64,000 bases of DNA. Origin: Bacteroidales bacterium (lineage in GTDB: Bacteria; Bacteroidota; Bacteroidia; Bacteroidales; F082). The DNA lies in the NCBI GenBank assembly GCA_024400195.1, contig JAKSNC010000007.1:1-64000 (forward strand), given 5' to 3'. Shown in pieces: positions 8,032 through 17,084 of the stretch (positions are counted from its first letter, which is position 1; each line of letters opens with the position of its first letter). The notes beneath the pieces are model-generated. The model saw only the letters and a program-made list of their open reading frames with translations, was not told the DNA's origin and searched no databases. Made by a program: the position numbers and the translations under genes.

Positions 8032-9257
8032 GGCTGAAAAACGTTTTCGGATGGTGGGCGCGACAGTCACTTGTCCTGAGAATATTCATAGGACTTGTGG
8101 TTGGTGCAGTACTCGGATTATTCGTTCCTGAGGCTGCCTTTATATCAGTACTTGGAAAACTTTTTGTAGGGGCGTTGAAAGCCATCGCTCCGATATTAGT
8201 CTTCGTCCTTATTGCAGCTTCCGTTTCCAATGTGAAGGGCAGAAGGCTCTCCGGCAGTTTCCGCACTTTAGTGGCGCGTTATATGCTTACGATGGTCGTT
8301 GCAGCTTTGGTCGCCGTGTTCGCGAGCATGATATTCCCATTAAAGCTGAAACTGACGGATGTGGCAGGCGGAGACGTGATGAACAGCAATATCGGCGGGC
8401 TATTTCAAAACATCCTCGTCAGTATAGTGCAAAATCCCTTTAAAGCCTTGGCGGAAGCAAATTATCTTAGCATACTTTTTTGGGCATCGATGTTCGGTTT
8501 CGGACTAAAGAAAATCTCTTCTGCATCAATACTTACCGCGATGGATGATCTTGCAAATGTCGTGTCCAAATGTGTCAAATGGATTATTGAATGCGCGCCT
8601 TTCGGTATTATGGGACTTGTCTTTTCGACAGTCAATGAGAACGGAATGTCCGTTTTCGGAGACTACGGAAAACTGCTGCTTCTCCTTATTGGATGTATGT
8701 TTTTCAGTGCCTTTGTGACGAATCCCATCATCGTGGCCGTGATAATAAAAGGGAATCCATATCCGCTTTTGTTTAAATGCTTGAAGGAAAGTGGCATACC
8801 GGCTTTCTTTACCAGAAGTTCTGCTGCCAATATTCCTGTCAATATCGGGCTTTGCGAAAAAATGGGAGTTGATAAGGATTTTTATTCCGTCGCCGTGCCG
8901 CTTGGAAGCGTCGTCAATATGGATGGTGCCGCCGTGACTATAACGATCATGACGATGGCCGCTTGCCATACACTTGGAATCGAAGTGAGTATTGTACAGG
9001 CTATTGTCCTTAGTCTTCTTGCTGCAGCGGCTGCTTGTGGCGTGTCGGGCGTGGCTGGCGGTTCCTTGCTCCTTATACCGATGGCATGCTCGCTCTTCGG
9101 CATAAGTAATGATATAGCTATGCAGGTCGTTGCAGTGGGTTTTGTCATCGGAGTGATTCAAGATTCTGTCGAAACGGCTCTGAACTCAAGTAGCGATGCA
9201 CTCTTCATAATCGCAACAGATATGAATGAGAAAAGAAAAATCAATTCTGAAAAATGA
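8028..9257 (+). CDS. sstT: Serine/threonine:Na+ symporter, dicarboxylate/amino-acid:cation symporter family
   Basis: A 409-residue inner-membrane transporter with about eight hydrophobic segments and two hairpin-loop motifs. The family signatures TRSSAANIPVN and VNMDGAAVTITI are clear, and match SstT better than the glutamate/aspartate carriers. It probably imports serine and threonine with Na+. It overlaps glmM by 4 bases and the following glycosyltransferase by 4 bases, so the three are one translational unit. Confidence 0.85.
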   Translation: MRLKNVFGWWARQSLVLRIFIGLVVGAVLGLFVPEAAFISVLGKLFVGALKAIAPILVFVLIAASVSNVKGRRLSGSFRTLVARYMLTMVVAALVAVFASMIFPLKLKLTDVAGGDVMNSNIGGLFQNILVSIVQNPFKALAEANYLSILFWASMFGFGLKKISSASILTAMDDLANVVSKCVKWIIECAPFGIMGLVFSTVNENGMSVFGDYGKLLLLLIGCMFFSAFVTNPIIVAVIIKGNPYPLLFKCLKESGIPAFFTRSSAANIPVNIGLCEKMGVDKDFYSVAVPLGSVVNMDGAAVTITIMTMAACHTLGIEVSIVQAIVLSLLAAAAACGVSGVAGGSLLLIPMACSLFGISNDIAMQVVAVGFVIGVIQDSVETALNSSSDALFIIATDMNEKRKINSEK

Positions 9258-11197
9258 AACTGTCGGTAGTCATAGTTAATTATAATGTAGAGCATTTTCT
9301 CGAACAGTGCCTGCTCTCTGTGCGGCGTGCCATGCGCGGTATCGATGGGGAAGTCTTCGTCGTCGATAACAACTCTGTTGACGGCTCCCTCAAGATGCTC
9401 GCATCCAAATTTCCCGAAGTGAAGGTCATCGCCAACAAGGAAAATGTGGGGTTCAGCCGCGCGAACAACCAGGCTATACGCGTCTCCGATGGAGAATACG
9501 TATTGTTACTCAATCCCGATACCGTCGTCGAAGATGATACCTTCGTCAAAGTGATTGCATTTATGGATTCTCATCCCGATGCCGGCGGACTCGGCGTGAA
9601 AATGGTTGACGGAAAAGGCTGTTTCCTGCCGGAATCAAAACGCGGACTTCCGACTCCGATGACGGCATTCTACAAGATTTTCGGTCTGTCGAAGCTATTC
9701 CCAAAGTCAAAACGCTTCGGACGTTATCATCTCGGCTTCCTCGATGAAAATGAGACAAACGAAGTTGATGTATTGGCCGGAGCCTTTATGCTTATGCGTC
9801 GCGCGGCCCTTGATAAAAGCGGCCTCCTTGATGAAACGTTTTTCATGTACGGTGAAGATATCGATATGTCGTACCGCATCACGCTTGCCGGCTATAAAAA
9901 CTACTATTTCCACGATACACGAATAATTCATTACAAAGGCGAAAGCACGAAAAAGACAAGCGTCAACTATGTCATCGTTTTCTACAAGGCGATGGAGATA
10001 TTCGCGAAAAAGCATTTCGCAAAAGACGGCGCGTGGTTTTTGTCGTTACTCATCAATACCGCGATTTATCTGAGGGCCGGAGCAGCCATCTTCAGCCGAT
10101 TCCTCTCATGCGTTGCACAACCTGTGATAGAGGCAGTGGTCGGCTTCGCGGGGCTTGTCGCCATAAGCGGTCTTTGGGGACATTTCTCGGTTTATGGCGG
10201 CATCGGCAACTATCCGCAAGTGCTTTTCACTATAGTGACACCTCTTTATATTGTTGTTTGGCTGCTTTCATCATACATTATCGGCAGCTACGACAGACCT
10301 TATCGAAGTGTTCCTTCAATAATCGGCAACGTCTTGGGAATGTTGGTCATACTCGTTATATACGCGCTTCTTCCTGAAGAGATGAGATTCTCCCGAGCCC
10401 TGATTCTTTTCGGTACGGTATGGATGTGCGTTGTATCTGTGTTGACACGCGGCATTGGACGACTTGCGGGATTCGCAAACTATAAACCCGAACATTCTAA
10501 ACACCGTTTTCTCGTTGTTGGAAACGCAGATGAGGCAAGACGTGTCGCGATGCTCCTCGAAAGTACCGCTATCAAACCCGACTACATCTGCAACGTCCTT
10601 CCGAATGAAGATGCCGAACTGCCCGAAGGATACGTCGGGTGTCTGCGCCAAGTGCCTGATATTGCCGCGATATACAAGATAGACGAGGTGATTTTTTGCG
10701 CCAAAGATGTCCCTAATGCCGTCATCATAGACAAAATGGTGGCGTGGCAGGAACTCGGACTTGACTATAAAATAGCACCCGAAGATACATTGTCCATCAT
10801 CGGAAGCAATTCCATCAACACAAGGGGAGATCTTTATACGGTCGATGTGAATACAATTGTAACCGTCAGGAATAAGCGGAGGAAGAGACTGTTTGACTTG
10901 TTAGTTGCCTGCGTCGTCGTCTTTTCATGGCCTTTGACCGCATGGTTCGTGAAAAAACCCGTTTCGTTGCTTAAAAACGGTATCAAAGTGCTGCTCGGCA
11001 GACGCACATGGGTCGGGTTCTGCTCTTGCGATGCACGACTCCCTATACTCAAAAAACATGTGTTCACAACTGATGTGTTGCTGAAAAACAATGAAATAGA
11101 TAGTAAAACAGCTTATGAAATAGATGTTAGATACGCACAAGACTACAAACTCGTGACGGATTTGAATATCTTTTTGGAAGCCGTCAAAAAACATTGA
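9254..11197 (+). CDS. Family 2 glycosyltransferase fused to a membrane/Rossmann/sugar-transferase-like region
   Basis: A 647-residue protein. Residues 1-240 are a GT-A glycosyltransferase (KLSVVIVNYN, DNNSVDGS, NPDT, then GEDIDMSYRI), like rhamnosyl and other cell-surface transferases. After it come hydrophobic segments (about 260-410), a Rossmann-like domain starting RFLVVGNADEARR, and a C-terminal RKRLFDLLVACVVVF segment followed by a short tail. The second half resembles the membrane plus CoA-binding-like domains and the start of the catalytic domain of polyprenyl-phosphate sugar phosphotransferases, but the full catalytic core is not visible. A role in building a surface glycan on a membrane lipid is inference. 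It overlaps sstT by 4 bases. Confidence 0.75.
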   Translation: MKLSVVIVNYNVEHFLEQCLLSVRRAMRGIDGEVFVVDNNSVDGSLKMLASKFPEVKVIANKENVGFSRANNQAIRVSDGEYVLLLNPDTVVEDDTFVKVIAFMDSHPDAGGLGVKMVDGKGCFLPESKRGLPTPMTAFYKIFGLSKLFPKSKRFGRYHLGFLDENETNEVDVLAGAFMLMRRAALDKSGLLDETFFMYGEDIDMSYRITLAGYKNYYFHDTRIIHYKGESTKKTSVNYVIVFYKAMEIFAKKHFAKDGAWFLSLLINTAIYLRAGAAIFSRFLSCVAQPVIEAVVGFAGLVAISGLWGHFSVYGGIGNYPQVLFTIVTPLYIVVWLLSSYIIGSYDRPYRSVPSIIGNVLGMLVILVIYALLPEEMRFSRALILFGTVWMCVVSVLTRGIGRLAGFANYKPEHSKHRFLVVGNADEARRVAMLLESTAIKPDYICNVLPNEDAELPEGYVGCLRQVPDIAAIYKIDEVIFCAKDVPNAVIIDKMVAWQELGLDYKIAPEDTLSIIGSNSINTRGDLYTVDVNTIVTVRNKRRKRLFDLLVACVVVFSWPLTAWFVKKPVSLLKNGIKVLLGRRTWVGFCSCDARLPILKKHVFTTDVLLKNNEIDSKTAYEIDVRYAQDYKLVTDLNIFLEAVKKH

Positions 11198-11237
11198 TTT
11201 GAACTCAGAATTTATAGAACTCACATCGTTTTTTTAT

Positions 11238-11245
11238 TATCTTTG
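11238..11245 (+). promoter_or_regulatory. nusB promoter -7 box (TATCTTTG)
   Basis: TATCTTTG followed by CAATTC lies 31 bases upstream of the nusB start and matches TAnnTTTG. Confidence 0.6.
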
Positions 11246-11276
11246 CAATTCATTTTATTAAAGTTTTTTTTAGGCC

Positions 11277-12230
11277 ATGCTTAACAGAAGGTATTTAAGG
11301 GTGAAAGTTTTGCAGTCTGTCTATGCTTACCTCGTTTCCGGAGAAAATAACGTCCAAGTCGGCGTGAAACATCTCCTTACGAGTATCGAAAAACTGCACG
11401 ACCTTTTTATTTGGCAGCTTTCTTTCCTCGTGGATATGCGCCATTTCACCGAAAAAAGAATTTATGACAACCAGCACAAACATCTTCCCACAGAAGAAGA
11501 TCTCAACCCGAGTTTGAAATTCTATAACAACAGACTCCTTATCGCGATAGAGGAAAATATTGATTTCAAAAGGGAAGTCGAAAGGCTTAAGATTCATTGG
11601 TATGATGAGCAGGAAATCTTTTTCGACTTTTATGAAAAAATGATTGCCACAGAGGAATATAAGGCTTATATCAACAATGCAAAAGATACTTTCGATGTTG
11701 ATAAGAAATTTGTCATATCCTTGATTGACAATATGTTTGACGATTGCGTCGTGCTGCAGGATTTTTATGAGGATAAAAGCATTTTCTTCGTGGAAGATTA
11801 TCACCTCGTTACGGCCCTGATATTGAAATGGCTTAGCGGTTTAAGCGTGAAGAACTTCGATTCACACACCAAAATGCCGTCGATTTACAAGGATGAATAC
11901 GATGACGAGCAGTTTGTTAGAAAACTCTTCTGCGATGTTGTTGCACATGATGAGGAATACGCCCAACTGATAGCCGACAATACCGACAAATGGGAAAAGG
12001 AACGTATCTGCATCATGGATATGCTTATCCTCAAAATGGCTCTTACCGAATTAATCCTTTTCAGCGAGATACCTGTAAAGGTCACTATAAACGAATATAT
12101 TGAACTCTCGAAATATTTCAGCACCCCGAAAAGCAAGGCCTTCGTCAATGGTCTCGTGGACCGTCTCGCAAAACGTCTCCAGAACGACGGCACAATAGTG
12201 AAAACGGGGCTCGGACTTATTGACAAGTAA
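11277..12230 (+). CDS. nusB: Transcription antitermination factor NusB (long Bacteroidota form)
   Basis: A 317-residue protein. It opens with the NusB-like helix LNRRYLRVKVLQSVYAYL and ends with the NusB core, including WEKERICIMDMLILKMALTELI, EIPVKVTINEYIELSKYFS and KAFVNGLVDRL. NusB binds boxA RNA with S10 in rRNA antitermination. The protein is about twice the usual 140 residues. The extra charged helical region lies between the opening helix and the C-terminal core, a form common in this phylum. It is the first gene of a compact run with porQ, recF and a DciA-like gene. Confidence 0.88.
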   Translation: MLNRRYLRVKVLQSVYAYLVSGENNVQVGVKHLLTSIEKLHDLFIWQLSFLVDMRHFTEKRIYDNQHKHLPTEEDLNPSLKFYNNRLLIAIEENIDFKREVERLKIHWYDEQEIFFDFYEKMIATEEYKAYINNAKDTFDVDKKFVISLIDNMFDDCVVLQDFYEDKSIFFVEDYHLVTALILKWLSGLSVKNFDSHTKMPSIYKDEYDDEQFVRKLFCDVVAHDEEYAQLIADNTDKWEKERICIMDMLILKMALTELILFSEIPVKVTINEYIELSKYFSTPKSKAFVNGLVDRLAKRLQNDGTIVKTGLGLIDK

Positions 12231-12234
12231 ATCG

Positions 12235-13287
12235 ATGGAAAAGAAGTGTGTGCTCATAACGGTTTTGATGCTCGCGGCCTTTCTCTCAGCAAGAGGCCAG
12301 CAGCGTAACGGCACATATTCCTTCCTCGACATCACCGATTCGCCGCGCGTGGCAGCACTCGGAGGCTCCATCACGTCAATCGCCGACGGCGATATTCAAC
12401 TCGCACTGTTCAATCCTTCGTTGATAGATTCTTCAATGCACAACGCGTTGTCGCTCGCATACGTGGATTATTTTACCGATGTTAACTTCGGAATGGTGCA
12501 GTATGCCAGACATTTTAATAAAATCGGTAGTTTCGCCGCCTCACTCCAATATCACAACTACGGCAAATTTGATTACGCCGACCAAAGCGGAGCTGCGACA
12601 GGCGGTACTTTCTCCGCCGCCGATTATAACTTCGTCATAGGGTGGGGAAGAAGGCTTAATCCGCATTTCAGCATAGGCGCAAACGTTAAATTCGTCGGAA
12701 ATCAGTATGAAGACTATAACGCCTTCGCATTGGCCGTCGATGTAGCAGGTACTTATTATTCACAGAAAGGATGGACTCTGTCTGTCGCCGGTAGGAACAT
12801 CGGTATGGAACTATACGGTAACTACGACGGCCCACGCGCAGACCTTCCCTTTCATCTTCAGGCCAGCATATCAAAACGCCTCGAACACGTTCCGTTCCGT
12901 TTCATAATCACATACAACGACATACAGAAATGGGACCTTACATACGACGACCCTCTTGATTTGGAAAATGAGATAGACCCGATTACAGGAGAGAAAAAAA
13001 GTAAAACCGGTCTCGCCAAATTTGGCGATAAAATGATGCGACATCTCGTTTTTGGCGGAGAAATATATATCGGCAAAAACGTCACTCTGCGTGTAAGCTA
13101 CAATTATAAACGCCGGCAGGATATGAAGTCGCCGGAGAAAAAAGGCATGGTCGGATTTTCCTACGGTCTCAGCGTGCATATCTACAAATTCGATATAAGT
13201 TATTCACGAGCGGAAATGCACAACGTCGGAGCTCCTAACTACTTCAGTATCACGACAAACATTGAGCGTTTTACGAAAAACAGATGA
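12235..13287 (+). CDS. porQ: Type IX secretion system protein PorQ
   Basis: About 350 residues. The ATG at 12235 is chosen over an upstream TTG inside nusB because it directly precedes the signal peptide MEKKCVLITVLMLAAF...ARGQ. The mature part begins with the PorQ/PorV-type pattern TYSFLDITDSPRVAALGG and is an outer-membrane barrel with many Gly/aromatic strands. PorQ acts in T9SS with the PorU sortase complex on surface attachment of cargo. Its presence agrees with the three T9SS-tailed proteins in this window. It begins 4 bases after the nusB stop and overlaps recF by 4 bases. Confidence 0.85.
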   Translation: MEKKCVLITVLMLAAFLSARGQQRNGTYSFLDITDSPRVAALGGSITSIADGDIQLALFNPSLIDSSMHNALSLAYVDYFTDVNFGMVQYARHFNKIGSFAASLQYHNYGKFDYADQSGAATGGTFSAADYNFVIGWGRRLNPHFSIGANVKFVGNQYEDYNAFALAVDVAGTYYSQKGWTLSVAGRNIGMELYGNYDGPRADLPFHLQASISKRLEHVPFRFIITYNDIQKWDLTYDDPLDLENEIDPITGEKKSKTGLAKFGDKMMRHLVFGGEIYIGKNVTLRVSYNYKRRQDMKSPEKKGMVGFSYGLSVHIYKFDISYSRAEMHNVGAPNYFSITTNIERFTKNR

Positions 13288-14396
13288 TTATGTTTCTGCG
13301 AAGACTCGGTTTAAATAACTTCAAAAACTATACATCTGCCGAAATAGAACTTTCCGATAAACTCAACTGTTTCGTCGGGCTTAACGGTGCCGGAAAAACC
13401 AATGTCCTTGAGGCTGTATATTATCTCGCATTCTGCAAAAGCTGCTTCACGTCGGTCGATAGACAGAATATTCGGCACGGAGAGGACTTCTTCGCTATCC
13501 ACGGTGATGTCGTGAGCGATACCGAAGGCGAGTTTGTAGTGTCTTGCGCTTTGAAAGATGAAGGTCGTAAGATATTTAAAATCAATAAAAAAGAATGTGA
13601 ACGACTGTCTGACCATATCGGCAGGATTCCACTCGTGATGATTTCGCCATACGACAGCGACCTGATAAACGGAGGCAGTGAACTCCGCCGCAAATTCATC
13701 GACGGAGTTATATCACAATTCGACAGTGCCTACTTAGACAGCCTCCTGAGGTACAACAAGGCTCTTGTTCAACGAAATACGTTGTTGAAATATTTCTACG
13801 ATAATCATACTTACGACTACGACAGCCTCTCGGTTTGGGATGAACAACTCGCGGCACTTGCCTCTCGGCTTCACGAAAAAAGACGCGACTTTATAAATGA
13901 CTTCGTGCCATTGTTTCAAAAATATTACAAAATGGTGTCCGGAACAGCCGAAATCGTCAATATCGTTTATGAATCACAACTGCATGAGAAGGATATGAGC
14001 CGGCTTTTGGATGAAAATCGCGACAAGGACAGGTTCAGCACTTATACGACGTCGGGAATACATAAGGACGACCTCATTTTTAATATCAACGGTTTTCCAG
14101 TGAAAAAAACAGGGTCGCAAGGACAACAGAAGTCTTTCGTGGTGGCAGTCAAACTTGCACAATTCGATTTCAACTATAACAAAATAGGCTATAAACCGAT
14201 CCTTCTTCTTGACGATATTTTCGATAAATTGGATGAGAAAAGAGTGAAACAATTGGTTCGTCTTGTCGGAGAAGACCATTTCGGACAGGTCTTCATCACT
14301 GATACACAACGCTCGAGAATAGACTTGCTGTTCAATGACATAAACGTCGAACACCGCGTCTTCGAAGTGGAAAACGGAACAGTTAAAACAGATTGA
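13284..14396 (+). CDS. recF: DNA replication/repair protein RecF
   Basis: A 370-residue SMC-like ATPase that helps load RecA at gapped DNA through RecFOR. The Walker A is GLNGAGKT (residues 32-39), the ABC-type signature is SQGQQKS near residue 276, and the Walker B region is ILLLDDIFDKLD. The length is typical. The start overlaps the porQ stop by 4 bases. recA lies elsewhere in this window (45.5 kb). Confidence 0.93.
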   Translation: MIMFLRRLGLNNFKNYTSAEIELSDKLNCFVGLNGAGKTNVLEAVYYLAFCKSCFTSVDRQNIRHGEDFFAIHGDVVSDTEGEFVVSCALKDEGRKIFKINKKECERLSDHIGRIPLVMISPYDSDLINGGSELRRKFIDGVISQFDSAYLDSLLRYNKALVQRNTLLKYFYDNHTYDYDSLSVWDEQLAALASRLHEKRRDFINDFVPLFQKYYKMVSGTAEIVNIVYESQLHEKDMSRLLDENRDKDRFSTYTTSGIHKDDLIFNINGFPVKKTGSQGQQKSFVVAVKLAQFDFNYNKIGYKPILLLDDIFDKLDEKRVKQLVRLVGEDHFGQVFITDTQRSRIDLLFNDINVEHRVFEVENGTVKTD

Positions 14397-14398
14397 CA

Positions 14399-14695
14399 AT
14401 GAGCCTGAAAGATTATAATCAATATACCGTCGGCGACTTGATAAATGATTTTTGCCGCCGTAGCAGAGGCCCGCTCTTTGTCGAAGAAATGAAGATTGTC
14501 CAGGCATGGCCCGATGTCGTAGGTTCATATATAGCATCTCATACCCTCGATGTTGTGATGCGAGGTGGCGGACTTTACGTCCGTCTCGACTCCGATTCTT
14601 TGCGCTTCGAACTGTTCAACAAACGTACCCGACTTGTTAACGAACTTAACAGATATGCTTCGTCATCGATTTTAAAATATATAATATTCAAATAA
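14399..14695 (+). CDS. DciA-like (DUF721) small protein
   Basis: About 98 residues, with the DUF721 pattern: a helix containing VEEMKIVQAWPDVVG, then a small KH-like sheet (LYVRLDSDSLRFELFNKRTRLVNELNR). DUF721 proteins include the helicase loader DciA and are often next to recF, as here. The ATG at 14399 is preferred to a TTG two codons upstream. A helicase-loading role is inferred from family and context. Confidence 0.75.
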   Translation: MSLKDYNQYTVGDLINDFCRRSRGPLFVEEMKIVQAWPDVVGSYIASHTLDVVMRGGGLYVRLDSDSLRFELFNKRTRLVNELNRYASSSILKYIIFK

Positions 14696-14722
14696 TATAT
14701 TTGGTAGGTGAAGAAAATTTCG

Positions 14723-14730
14723 TATTTTTG
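14723..14730 (+). promoter_or_regulatory. efp promoter -7 box (TATTTTTG)
   Basis: TATTTTTG fits TAnnTTTG and lies 41 bases before the efp start, after the end of the recF run. Confidence 0.55.
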
Positions 14731-14771
14731 CGAGTTAAAAAAAATACGTTACAAATTTTAATAGAAAAGAT

Positions 14772-15338
14772 ATGATTAAATCGCAAGACATTAAAATCGG
14801 AACTTGCATCCGTCTTGATGGAAAACTCTATTTCTGTGTTGATTTTCAACACATGAAGCCTGGTAAGGGAAACACTATCATGCGTACTAAACTTAAAGAT
14901 GTCGTGACAGGCCGCACACTCGAACGCCGCTTCGACATAGGTGTCGCGATTGAAGATGTCCGCGTTGAACACCGCCCTTATCAGTACCTTTATAAAGAAG
15001 GCGAAGATTACATCTTCATGAATCAGGAAAATTACGACCAGATTCCGATTATGAAGGATTTGATTACAGGCGTTGACTTTATGAAGGAAAGCGACGTCTG
15101 CGACATTGTCTTTGATGCTTCAACCGAAACAGTCCTCTTTGCCGAAATGCCTGTTAAAACCGAACTCGTCGTCACTTATACAGAACCAGGTGAAAAGGGT
15201 AACACAGCCACCAACGCTATGAAGGAAGCTACCGTCGAAACAGGAACAATGGTCAGAGTGCCGCTCTTCATCAATACCGGCGATAAAATCAGAGTCGATA
15301 CCCGCACTGGCGAATATACAGAAAGAGTAAAAGAATAA
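14772..15338 (+). CDS. efp: Elongation factor P
   Basis: A 188-residue, three-domain OB/KOW translation factor that rescues ribosomes stalled at polyproline. The start reads MIKSQDIKIGTCIRLDGKLYFCVDFQHMKPGKGNT when read with short gaps; the loop residue in KPGKGN (Lys36 region) is the usual modification site. The C-terminal domain (TGTMVRVPLFINTGDKIRVDTRTGEY) is intact. It ends 11 bases before the lpxD-like gene, an arrangement common in Bacteroidota. Confidence 0.95.
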   Translation: MIKSQDIKIGTCIRLDGKLYFCVDFQHMKPGKGNTIMRTKLKDVVTGRTLERRFDIGVAIEDVRVEHRPYQYLYKEGEDYIFMNQENYDQIPIMKDLITGVDFMKESDVCDIVFDASTETVLFAEMPVKTELVVTYTEPGEKGNTATNAMKEATVETGTMVRVPLFINTGDKIRVDTRTGEYTERVKE

Positions 15339-15349
15339 AAATCGTTTTT

Positions 15350-16285
15350 ATGAGGATAGAACCAAGCACAAGTCTCAAAGCTGTCGCTAAGTTTATTGGC
15401 GCTACCGCGACTGTTGGCGACCCTAATACGGAGATAACAGGACTTAATGAGATTCATGAGGTGGAACCGGGGGATATAACGTTCGTAGATCACCCGAAAT
15501 ACTATCAGAAGGCTTTGAACTCGGCTGCCACTGTCGTCATAATCAACTCAGATAAAGTCGAATGTCCCGAGGGAAAGGCACTTGTTATTCATGATAAGCC
15601 TTTTGATGCGTTCAACAAACTGATTCTTTCTTATCGTCGCTTTGAGCCGTCGAAACAGATGGTCAATACGAAGGATATAGGCGAAGGTACTGTGATTGAA
15701 CCTGGTGCGTTTGTAGGCGAACACGTGAAGATTGGCCGCAACTGCATTATTCACGCCAACGTCACTATTAACAACCACGTGGTAATCGGTGACAATGTCA
15801 TCATTCAAAGCGGCAGTGTAATTGGCGGAGACGCCTGCTATTTCCAACGCCGCCCCGAAGGATTCGTCAAATTTGAAACCTGCGGTCGCGTGGTTATTGA
15901 AGACGATGTCGAAATAGGAGCCCTCTGTGCTATCGACCTCGGCGTTACTTCAGATACCATAGTCGGCAAGGGTACTAAAATGGATAATCACGTGCAAATC
16001 GGCCACGACGCGAAACTTGGCAAGAACTGCTTCCTTGGTGCTCACACAGCAATAGGAGGCGTCACCCGACTTGCCGATAACGTCTCCGTCTGGTCTATGT
16101 CGGGCGTCAATAAAGACCTGCGCATCGCCGAAGGTACAACGGTTCTCGCCTTCTCGGCAGTCGATAAGGATACAGAACCCGGCATGACATATTTCGGCAT
16201 TCCGGCTATCGAGGTGAGAAAGAAATGGAAAGAATTGGTTGCACTTCGCTCTTTGCCCGATATTATCACCAAAATGGGGAAATAA
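15350..16285 (+). CDS. lpxD: UDP-3-O-acylglucosamine N-acyltransferase (LpxD-like)
   Basis: A 311-residue protein. An N-terminal uridine-binding-like domain (ITGLNEIHEVEPGDITFVDHPKY) is followed by a left-handed beta-helix of hexapeptide repeats (for example GAFVGEHVKIGRNCIIHANVTI and NHVQIGHDAKLGKNCFLGAHTAIGG) containing the catalytic-type His in QIGHDA. LpxD adds the second acyl chain in lipid A synthesis. Bacteroidota often have more than one LpxD-like protein, so this could be the paralogue near efp rather than the main enzyme. It is co-directional with efp and probably in one operon. Confidence 0.8.
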   Translation: MRIEPSTSLKAVAKFIGATATVGDPNTEITGLNEIHEVEPGDITFVDHPKYYQKALNSAATVVIINSDKVECPEGKALVIHDKPFDAFNKLILSYRRFEPSKQMVNTKDIGEGTVIEPGAFVGEHVKIGRNCIIHANVTINNHVVIGDNVIIQSGSVIGGDACYFQRRPEGFVKFETCGRVVIEDDVEIGALCAIDLGVTSDTIVGKGTKMDNHVQIGHDAKLGKNCFLGAHTAIGGVTRLADNVSVWSMSGVNKDLRIAEGTTVLAFSAVDKDTEPGMTYFGIPAIEVRKKWKELVALRSLPDIITKMGK

Positions 16286-16324
16286 AGCAGGTTATCAGAC
16301 CGGAAGACATTTATTTGAAATACA

Positions 16325-16350
16325 GACAGCGGGAAATGATTCCCGCTGTC
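16325..16350 (+). terminator. Strong hairpin after lpxD
   Basis: A perfect 11-bp stem GACAGCGGGAA / TTCCCGCTGTC with loop ATGA lies 40 bases after lpxD. No U-run follows, so it may be a weak or factor-assisted terminator or a 3'-end stabiliser. Confidence 0.5.
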
Positions 16351-16410
16351 GTTGCAATAAACAGTACCATTTACAGCAAACTACATTGAATATCATTATA
16401 ATAAATTAAA

Positions 16411-17055
16411 ATGGCAGATAATTATCTCGAAAATAAATTTGACGAGTTCTTCGGAAACGGAACACGGAAAGTCGTTAAACGTGTCGGGCACAGCCTTGAC
16501 GAACTCTTGACGAAAAACCGCAGTACGCGCGGATATGATAAGAAATTCGTCGTTAATGAAGACATGCTGCGACGTATCGTGGCAGTCAACAAAAAAATAG
16601 CATCGGCGAAAAACCAGCAGGTGCTGCGATTCCGCCTCGTTACAAAAGGCCGTGAGGCAGACATCGTCAACGCAAACATCAAAATGGGCGCGATCTTGCC
16701 GGAACTTCACCTGCCTTTCCCCGAAACGGAACCGGAAGCATTCATAATAATATGTACAACCGCCGTCGAAACGAAAATGGTCGATATTGACCTCGGTATC
16801 GCGGCACAGTCAATGCTCCTGAAAGCCGTCGATATGGGACTTAATGGCCTGTGTATCGGTGCTTTCAATAAAAAAAACATCATGACGGAACTACATATCG
16901 ACCTCGAACCCGTCTTGATTCTCGCAATAGGAAAAAGTATCGAAAAAATACAAATCGTCGAGATTGATGAGACACAATCTCACGCATATTACCGCGAAAA
17001 CGGTATTCATTATGTCCCCAAAATCAAAGATTTAATTCTAACTTCTAACTTCTAA
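16411..17055 (+). CDS. Nitroreductase-family flavoprotein
   Basis: A 214-residue protein with the nitroreductase fold pattern: ELLTKNRSTRGYDKKFVVNEDMLRRIV (Arg-rich FMN-binding start), SAKNQQVLRFRLV, DLGIAAQSMLLKAVDMGLNGLCIGAF and a final VLILAIGKS strand. It is probably an NAD(P)H-dependent FMN oxidoreductase; the substrate is unknown. Its last codons and its stop (17053-17055) are formed by the ACTTCTA heptamer array that continues to the next gene. Confidence 0.75.
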   Translation: MADNYLENKFDEFFGNGTRKVVKRVGHSLDELLTKNRSTRGYDKKFVVNEDMLRRIVAVNKKIASAKNQQVLRFRLVTKGREADIVNANIKMGAILPELHLPFPETEPEAFIIICTTAVETKMVDIDLGIAAQSMLLKAVDMGLNGLCIGAFNKKNIMTELHIDLEPVLILAIGKSIEKIQIVEIDETQSHAYYRENGIHYVPKIKDLILTSNF

Positions 17056-17082
17056 CTTCTAACTTCTAACTTCTATCTTCTA
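17035..17082 (+). repeat. Heptamer tandem array (ACTTCTA)n across a gene junction
   Basis: A degenerate half-unit is followed by five exact ACTTCTA units (17041-17075) and one TCTTCTA unit. The array supplies the last codons and stop of the nitroreductase and ends 2 bases before the aroK start. Because seven is not a multiple of three, the array has a stop codon in every frame. A related array overlaps the stop codon of eno at 28046-28073. Confidence 0.9.
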
Positions 17083-17084
17083 CC

